From: an uncultured Clostridia bacterium
Lineage (GTDB): Bacteria > Bacillota > Clostridia > Christensenellales > Aristaeellaceae
Assembly (NCBI GenBank): GCA_946410395.1
Contig: CAMKAE010000070.1
Span: 1 to 9,819, forward strand
Length of the DNA stretch: 9,819 nt
Reading direction: 5' to 3'
Shown: piece by piece, positions 6,906 through 9,819 of the stretch
Layout of the letters: each line of letters opens with the position of its first letter
How positions within the stretch are numbered: the first letter of the stretch is position 1
Position numbers and translations under genes: made by a program
Notes under the pieces: generated by a model
What the model saw: the letters and a program-made list of their open reading frames with translations, nothing else
What the model was told of the DNA's origin: nothing
Database searches by the model: none

Positions 6906-7763
6906 ATGGACAACGCGCTGTTTCCGCGCACCACGGTGGCGGGGGGTTCCCTTTCGCGCATGATCATCGGCACCAACTGGCTCCTGGGGTGGAGCCACCG
7001 CAGCCCGGCGGCGGACCGCCAGATCAAGGGACGCTTTCCCGACGGCGCATCGGCGGTCCCGATGCTCAGGGCATTCCTGGATCAGGGGGTGGACACCATC
7101 ATGGGCCCGCTGCAGCAGGAGCGGGTCATGCAGGAGGCCGTGCAGGCCGCCATGGACGCCACCGGCAAAAAGCTGATCCTCATCGACACGCCGATCATCA
7201 ACGTGGACGACACGGCGGAGGGCCGCCGTCAGGCCCGGGAGACCATCCACCGCAGCAAGGTCTGCGGCGCGCAGTTCTGCCTGCTGCACCACTCCAGCGC
7301 CGAGCAGCTGGTCAACAAGAACAAGCACCAGATCGTCCGCCTGGACGACTACACCGACATGATCCGGCAGGAGGGCATGATCCCCGGCCTCTCCGCCCAC
7401 ATGCCCGAGCTCATCGTCTACTCCGACGAGAACGGCTACGACGTGGAGACCTACATCCAGATCTACAACTGCATGGGCTTCATGATGCAGGTGGAGATCG
7501 AGACCGTCGCCGCCATCATCCACAGCGCCAAGAAGCCTGTCATGACCATCAAGCCCATGGCCGCGGGCCGCACTACGCCCTTCGTGGGCCTGAACTTCGT
7601 CTGGAACACCATCCGGGACTGCGACATGGTCACCGTGGGCTGCACCCACGCCTGGGAGGCGGAGGAGGACATCGAGATCTCCCGGGCCGCCCTCGAGCGC
7701 CGCATGCCCGACATCGAGAAGCGCGCGAGCCCCAACAGCGAGCAGGATGCCTTCGGCGGTTGA
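6906..7763 (+). CDS. Conserved uncharacterised TIM-barrel-like protein, aldo/keto-reductase-like
   Basis: A 285-residue cytosolic protein, no signal peptide or membrane segment. It belongs to a family I have seen annotated only as hypothetical. Several blocks line up in order with the aldo/keto reductase barrel: SLSRMIIGTNWLLG (15-28) with the first strand, DQGVDTIMGP (59-68) where reductases have GxxxxDTAxxYG, CLLHHSS (125-131) with the LxxLHxP strand, GMIPGLSAHMPE (157-168) with GKIRxIGVSN, KPMAAGR (216-222) and DMVTVGCTHAWEAEED (240-255) with the C-terminal SxxxVIPGxxxPEQVxEN block. The usual catalytic Tyr position reads Gly-Pro-Leu, so ordinary NAD(P)H-dependent reduction is doubtful. His127/128 and Asp63 are retained candidates. 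The gene stands alone between its own promoter and terminator, so neighbours give no pathway. The fold is an inference and the substrate is unknown. Confidence 0.8.
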   Translation: MDNALFPRTTVAGGSLSRMIIGTNWLLGWSHRSPAADRQIKGRFPDGASAVPMLRAFLDQGVDTIMGPLQQERVMQEAVQAAMDATGKKLILIDTPIINVDDTAEGRRQARETIHRSKVCGAQFCLLHHSSAEQLVNKNKHQIVRLDDYTDMIRQEGMIPGLSAHMPELIVYSDENGYDVETYIQIYNCMGFMMQVEIETVAAIIHSAKKPVMTIKPMAAGRTTPFVGLNFVWNTIRDCDMVTVGCTHAWEAEEDIEISRAALERRMPDIEKRASPNSEQDAFGG

Positions 7764-7788
7764 TTTTCCGCCCGGAAACCACACGAAC

Positions 7789-7811
7789 AATTTATAGATA
7801 AACACAAAAAT
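7789..7811. other. AT-rich island, candidate unwinding element
   Basis: Twenty of 23 bases are A or T in otherwise G+C-rich surroundings. It is bounded by the inverted pair CGAAC (7784-7788) and GTTCG (7813-7817). It sits 26 bp upstream of the first DnaA-box-like site, as a DNA unwinding element might. I see no regular DnaA-trio array and no 13-mer repeats, so the role is tentative. Confidence 0.35.
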
Positions 7812-7822
7812 CGTTCGGAAAT

Positions 7823-7882
7823 AAGCCCCGGATTGCCTGTGGAAAACCTGTGCACGGTTTGAGACGGCAAACCGGGCTTTTT
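7823..7882 (+). terminator. Long-stem intrinsic terminator of the TIM-barrel gene
   Basis: AAGCCC (7823-7828) pairs with GGGCTT (7874-7879), GG (7830-7831) with CC (7872-7873) and TTGCC (7833-7837) with GGCAA (7866-7870), leaving one bulge and one A-A mismatch. An inner hairpin, AAACC (7844-7848) with GGTTT (7856-7860), fills the loop. TTTTT at 7878-7882 closes it. It lies 60 nt after the stop codon. The loop contains a DnaA-box-like 9-mer. Confidence 0.68.
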
Positions 7883-8061
7883 GACGGAAATGTGGACAAG
7901 CCTGTGGACAACCCGGCGGACAGACCGGGTTCGCCCTTCCGGTGATCCGGGGCGGAAAAACAGACGGCAAAAGGACTCGCGGCAGACCGGACCGCGGTTC
8001 CTCAGGCGGGGAGAATTTATCCACAGGTTCATCTGTTCCCCTTTCGAAGGGCTGTGGATAA
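7838..8061. promoter_or_regulatory. Cluster of five DnaA-box-like sites
   Basis: Sites: TGTGGAAAA at 7838-7846 (reads TTTTCCACA on the - strand), TGTGGACAA at 7891-7899 and again at 7903-7911 (TTGTCCACA, - strand, 12 bp apart, about one helical turn), perfect TTATCCACA at 8017-8025 (+ strand) and perfect TGTGGATAA at 8053-8061 (- strand). TTATCCACA is the established DnaA box; TTGTCCACA is the form used in high-G+C Actinobacteria. Five sites in 224 bp is far above chance. Candidate roles are a DnaA titration or timing locus, an origin fragment, or DnaA control of the downstream gene. No dnaA, dnaN or rpmH is in the window. Confidence 0.7.
8017..8061. repeat. Inverted repeat of perfect DnaA boxes around a hairpin core
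   Basis: TTATCCACAG (8017-8026) and CTGTGGATAA (8052-8061) are perfect 10-bp inverted copies 25 bp apart. The spacer contains CCCTT-TCG-AAGGG (8039-8051), a second, smaller inverted repeat that abuts the right arm. Confidence 0.85.
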
Positions 8062-8136
8062 GGGCGCGCTGTCAAAGGGCGAACGTTTGCCAAAGACGAA
8101 CAAACCCGCACGGCGCCTTGATTTGCGCCGGGCGGA

Positions 8137-8165
8137 TTGACAGAAGGCCGCGCCCGTGCTATACT
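8137..8165 (+). promoter_or_regulatory. Near-consensus sigma-A promoter of the ABC-F gene
   Basis: Perfect TTGACA (8137-8142), 17-bp spacer, TATACT (8160-8165), with TGC forming an extended -10 (TG at 8157-8158). The expected start is near 8172, giving a leader of about 148 nt before the ABC-F start. The last DnaA box ends 75 bp upstream of the -35 box. Confidence 0.87.
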
Positions 8166-8197
8166 GCGGATGAACACAGCACGAAAGGGGCGGGAGG

Positions 8198-8209
8198 ATG
8201 CGCAAATAA
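8198..8209 (+). CDS. Possible three-residue leader peptide (MRK)
   Basis: ATG-CGC-AAA-TAA. GAAAGGGG (8183-8190), seven of eight matching the anti-Shine-Dalgarno complement, ends 7 nt before the ATG; a second GGGAGG directly abuts it and is too close. The frame lies between the 5' arms of helices A and B, so a ribosome here would block both. It is tiny and could be chance. Confidence 0.35.
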   Translation: MRK

Positions 8210-8218
8210 CGGATTTTG

Positions 8219-8326
8219 ATGCGTGAGATTGCCGCGGCTGCGGCTTGTTTCGGGCGTCAAAAATCCGGGATGCGTGTCTCCCGCTTTTTGTGTGTCGCCC
8301 GTTTTGGGAGGTGTTCTGTTTGCTGA
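8219..8326 (+). CDS. Possible 35-residue upstream reading frame overlapping the ABC-F start
   Basis: ATG at 8219 opens a basic, Cys- and Arg-rich 35-codon frame ending TGA at 8324-8326, which overlaps the ABC-F start (TTG at 8320) by 7 nt. It spans the candidate terminator hairpin. No convincing RBS precedes it (only a weak CGGA at 8210-8213), so it may be unused. If translated, it could couple to the ABC-F gene. Confidence 0.22.
   Translation: MREIAAAAACFGRQKSGMRVSRFLCVARFGRCSVC
8266..8289 (+). terminator. Leader terminator hairpin upstream of the ABC-F gene
   Basis: CGGGA (8266-8270) pairs with TCCCG (8279-8283) around an 8-nt loop, followed by C and TTTTT (8285-8289). It lies between promoter and start codon. 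The stem is short, so read-through is likely even without regulation. A second pairing, CGGGCG (8251-8256) with CGCCCG (8296-8301) followed by TTTT (8302-8305), can enclose it. Confidence 0.55.
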
Positions 8327-9819
8327 GAGTCGATCATCTGACCCTGACCCACAGCGCGGACCTGCGCGTGCTGATCCGCGACCTGTCCTTTACCCTGGCC
8401 GGCTCGGAGCGCCTGGCGGTGATCGGGGAGGAGGGGGACGGCAAGTCCGCCCTGCTCAAGGCGCTCTGCGACCCGGAGGCCCTGTCCGGCTGGGCTGCGG
8501 TGGAGGGTAGTGTGTCCTTCGCCGGGGAGACGCCGGCCTATCTGCCCCAGGAGGCCCCGCCCGCCCTGGCGCAGACCCCGGTCTACAGCCTGTGCCTGGC
8601 GGACCCCGGCTTTGCCCAGACCGAGCCCGGGGAGCTGAACCGCCTGTGCCGTTCCCTGTCCCTGGACGCGGCCCTGTGCTGGGCCGAGACGCCCTTCGGC
8701 CTGCTCTCCGGCGGCGAGAAGGTGAAGCTGCGGCTGCTCCTGCTCCTGTGCGGCAAGCCGTCCATGCTGATCCTCGACGAGCCGGGCAACGACCTGGACC
8801 TGGAGGCCATCACGGCGCTGGAGCGCTTCCTGCTGGGCTGCGCTCTGCCGGTGCTCTATGTGAGCCATGACGAGGCCCTGCTGCGGGCGACGGCCACCCA
8901 GGTGCTGCACCTGGAGTCCCTCCGGGGGCGCTCGGAGCCCCGCTGGACCTGGGCCCGGACCCCCTACGCGGCGTATGTCTCCGACCGGCGGGACCGCCTG
9001 GACCGCCAGGAGAGCCAGTGGCAGGCCGAGCAGCGGGAAAACCGCATCCGGGAGGAGAAGTTCCGCCGCATCGAGGAGGCGGTGGACCGCGCCCAGGCCA
9101 ACATTTCCCGCCAGGATCCCCACGGCGGGCGGCTGCTGAAAAAGAAAATGAAGGCCGTGAAGAGCCTGGAGCACCGCTATGAGCGCGAGAAGCGGGAGGA
9201 CACGGAGCGCCCCTGGGAGGAGTACGCGATGTTCGCGGCCTTTCACGACGTGCCGCCCCAGCCCGCGGGCCGCACCCTGCTGAGTCTGTCCCTGCCGGAG
9301 CTGCGGGCGGAGGACCGGGTGCTGGCGCGGAATGTGTCCCTGCGCCTGCGCGGCCCGGAAAAGGTGCTGATCACCGGCCCCAACGGCTGCGGCAAGACCA
9401 CGCTTCTGCGGGCGGCGGAGGCGCAGCTGCGCGCGGAGGGCCGCATCGCCGTCGGGGTGATGCCCCAGCGCTACGAGGATGTGCTGGACCCGGAACAGAC
9501 GCCGCTGGACTTTCTGCACGTCTCCGGGGAAAAGGAGCAGCGGACCTGGATCCGCACCGCCCTGGGGGCCATGAAGCTGACCCAGGACGAGATCACCCAC
9601 CCCATCCGGGGGCTTTCCGGCGGACAGAAGGCCAAGGTCCTGCTGATGCGCCTGATGCTCGCGAAGCCGGAGCTGCTGATGATGGATGAGCCGACCCGGA
9701 ACCTGTCGCCCCTCTCCGCGCCCGTGATGCGGGAGCTGCTCACGGCCTTTCCGGGCGCGGTGCTCTGCGTGACCCACGACCGGGTCCTGATGGCGGACTG
9801 GCCGGGCCGCGTGCTGCGG
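8320..9819 (+). CDS. ABC-F family ATPase (ribosome-associated type), C terminus beyond window
   Basis: Five hundred codons with no stop; only a short tail is probably missing, since ABC-F proteins usually run about 500-550 residues. Two ABC ATPase domains in one chain without membrane segments define ABC-F proteins, which act on the ribosomal E site in translation or antibiotic protection. NBD1: Walker A GEEGDGKS (36-43), Q-loop Gln77, signature LSGGEK (129-134), Walker B LILDEP (150-155), SHD (182-184). A highly charged linker (about 220-295) is the expected tRNA-contacting coiled coil. NBD2: Walker A GPNGCGKT (353-360), Gln383, signature LSGGQK (432-437), Walker B LMMDEP (453-458), THD (485-487). 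The TTG start is chosen because GGGAGG (8306-8311) lies 8 nt upstream; an in-frame GTG at 8311 overlaps that RBS. Odd points are PGNDLD in the first D-loop and TRNLSPLS in the second. Whether it confers resistance is unknown. Confidence 0.9.
   Translation, partial: MLRVDHLTLTHSADLRVLIRDLSFTLAGSERLAVIGEEGDGKSALLKALCDPEALSGWAAVEGSVSFAGETPAYLPQEAPPALAQTPVYSLCLADPGFAQTEPGELNRLCRSLSLDAALCWAETPFGLLSGGEKVKLRLLLLLCGKPSMLILDEPGNDLDLEAITALERFLLGCALPVLYVSHDEALLRATATQVLHLESLRGRSEPRWTWARTPYAAYVSDRRDRLDRQESQWQAEQRENRIREEKFRRIEEAVDRAQANISRQDPHGGRLLKKKMKAVKSLEHRYEREKREDTERPWEEYAMFAAFHDVPPQPAGRTLLSLSLPELRAEDRVLARNVSLRLRGPEKVLITGPNGCGKTTLLRAAEAQLRAEGRIAVGVMPQRYEDVLDPEQTPLDFLHVSGEKEQRTWIRTALGAMKLTQDEITHPIRGLSGGQKAKVLLMRLMLAKPELLMMDEPTRNLSPLSAPVMRELLTAFPGAVLCVTHDRVLMADWPGRVLR

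Larger units (their letters stand above)
8185..8289 (+). promoter_or_regulatory. Candidate attenuator leader with competing helices
   Basis: Helix A pairs 8185-8197 with 8277-8289 as 13 consecutive pairs (nine Watson-Crick, four G-U). Helix B, nested inside it, pairs 8210-8217 with 8260-8267 perfectly and, past a bulged A8259, 8218-8222 with 8254-8258. Helix A takes up the 3' arm and U tract of the terminator at 8266-8289, so the two cannot coexist. This is the arrangement of a conditional terminator. A three-codon frame (8198-8209) lies between the two 5' arms. The trigger and the direction of control cannot be told from sequence. Ribosome-mediated attenuation is established for several ABC-F resistance genes, so that is the leading guess. 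Confidence 0.55.
7764..8319. other. Gene-free regulatory interval
   Basis: There is no credible protein gene longer than about 35 codons in these 556 bases. In order it holds a terminator-type long hairpin (7823-7882), an AT-rich island (7789-7811), five DnaA-box-like 9-mers (7838-8061), a promoter (8137-8165) and a structured leader (about 8172-8319). The stretch 7912-8016 shows nothing I can name. Confidence 0.75.

Noticed and set aside
7765..7778. TTTCC-GCCC-GGAAA hairpin right after the TIM-barrel stop as its terminator
   Set aside because: It is followed by CCACACG, not a T tract. The hairpin ending at 7882 is a better terminator.
6284..7801. A 505-codon + strand frame spanning the end of the exoprotein gene and the TIM-barrel gene
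   Set aside because: It crosses a terminator, a promoter and two genes in another frame, and its protein is Arg/Gly/Pro/His-rich with no recognisable domain.
7764..8061. Calling this outright oriC
   Set aside because: There is no dnaA, dnaN or rpmH nearby, no DnaA-trio array and no 13-mer repeats. A titration or regulatory cluster is equally consistent.
2781..8177. A 1798-codon open frame on the minus strand covering two genes and the gap
   Set aside because: Its reading is antisense to two well-supported genes. The predicted protein is compositionally odd (His/Val/Gly/Asp/Arg-rich, no domains), typical of a frame kept open by G+C-rich codon use on the other strand.
8231..8244. GCCGC/GCGGC hairpin followed by TTGTTT as a second leader terminator
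   Set aside because: The stem is only 5 bp and the T tract is interrupted. It more likely sits as the inner hairpin of helix B.

Overview
The window (about 63-65% G+C by eye) looks like a piece of a high-G+C Clostridia-type Firmicute chromosome, plausibly a gut organism. Evidence: strong AAGGAGG-type ribosome binding sites, sigma-A promoters with extended -10 elements, a phi-LC3-type holin, and a secreted protein with CxxC/GHxWG repeats of the kind common in gut Clostridia. All convincing genes lie on the + strand. The species cannot be named from the sequence.

Region 1 (1-2716) is the distal end of a prophage late operon. It holds a BppU-like baseplate/tail-fibre protein with YadA-head-like repeats, an NlpC/P60-type endolysin with a peptidoglycan-binding domain, a small membrane protein of the kind found beside holins, and a phi-LC3-family holin. 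A perfect hairpin terminator closes the operon right after the holin.

Region 2 (2717-6843) is a single-gene unit with its own extended -10 promoter and terminator. It encodes a 1310-residue exported protein: signal peptide, cysteine-containing repeats, seven Ig-like (CARDB/DUF11-type) modules, and two gapless copies of a C-terminal helical module resembling LprI/DUF1311. It may be prophage cargo or the first chromosomal gene.

Region 3 (6844-7882) is another monocistronic unit: promoter, a conserved uncharacterised TIM-barrel-like protein that resembles aldo/keto reductases but appears to lack their active-site Tyr, and a long-stem terminator.

Region 4 (7764-8319) is a gene-free gap of 556 bases with two notable signals. 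The first is a cluster of five DnaA-box-like 9-mers (two perfect TTATCCACA sites in inverted orientation, two TTGTCCACA, one TTTTCCACA) beside an AT-rich island. The second is a near-consensus promoter followed by a roughly 150-nt leader with mutually exclusive RNA helices, an intrinsic terminator and very short reading frames, which looks like an attenuator for the next gene.

Region 5 (8320-9819) is an ABC-F family ATPase starting at TTG and running off the window end after 500 codons.

The strongest leads are the DnaA-box cluster with no dnaA gene in view, and the conditional-terminator leader of the ABC-F gene.
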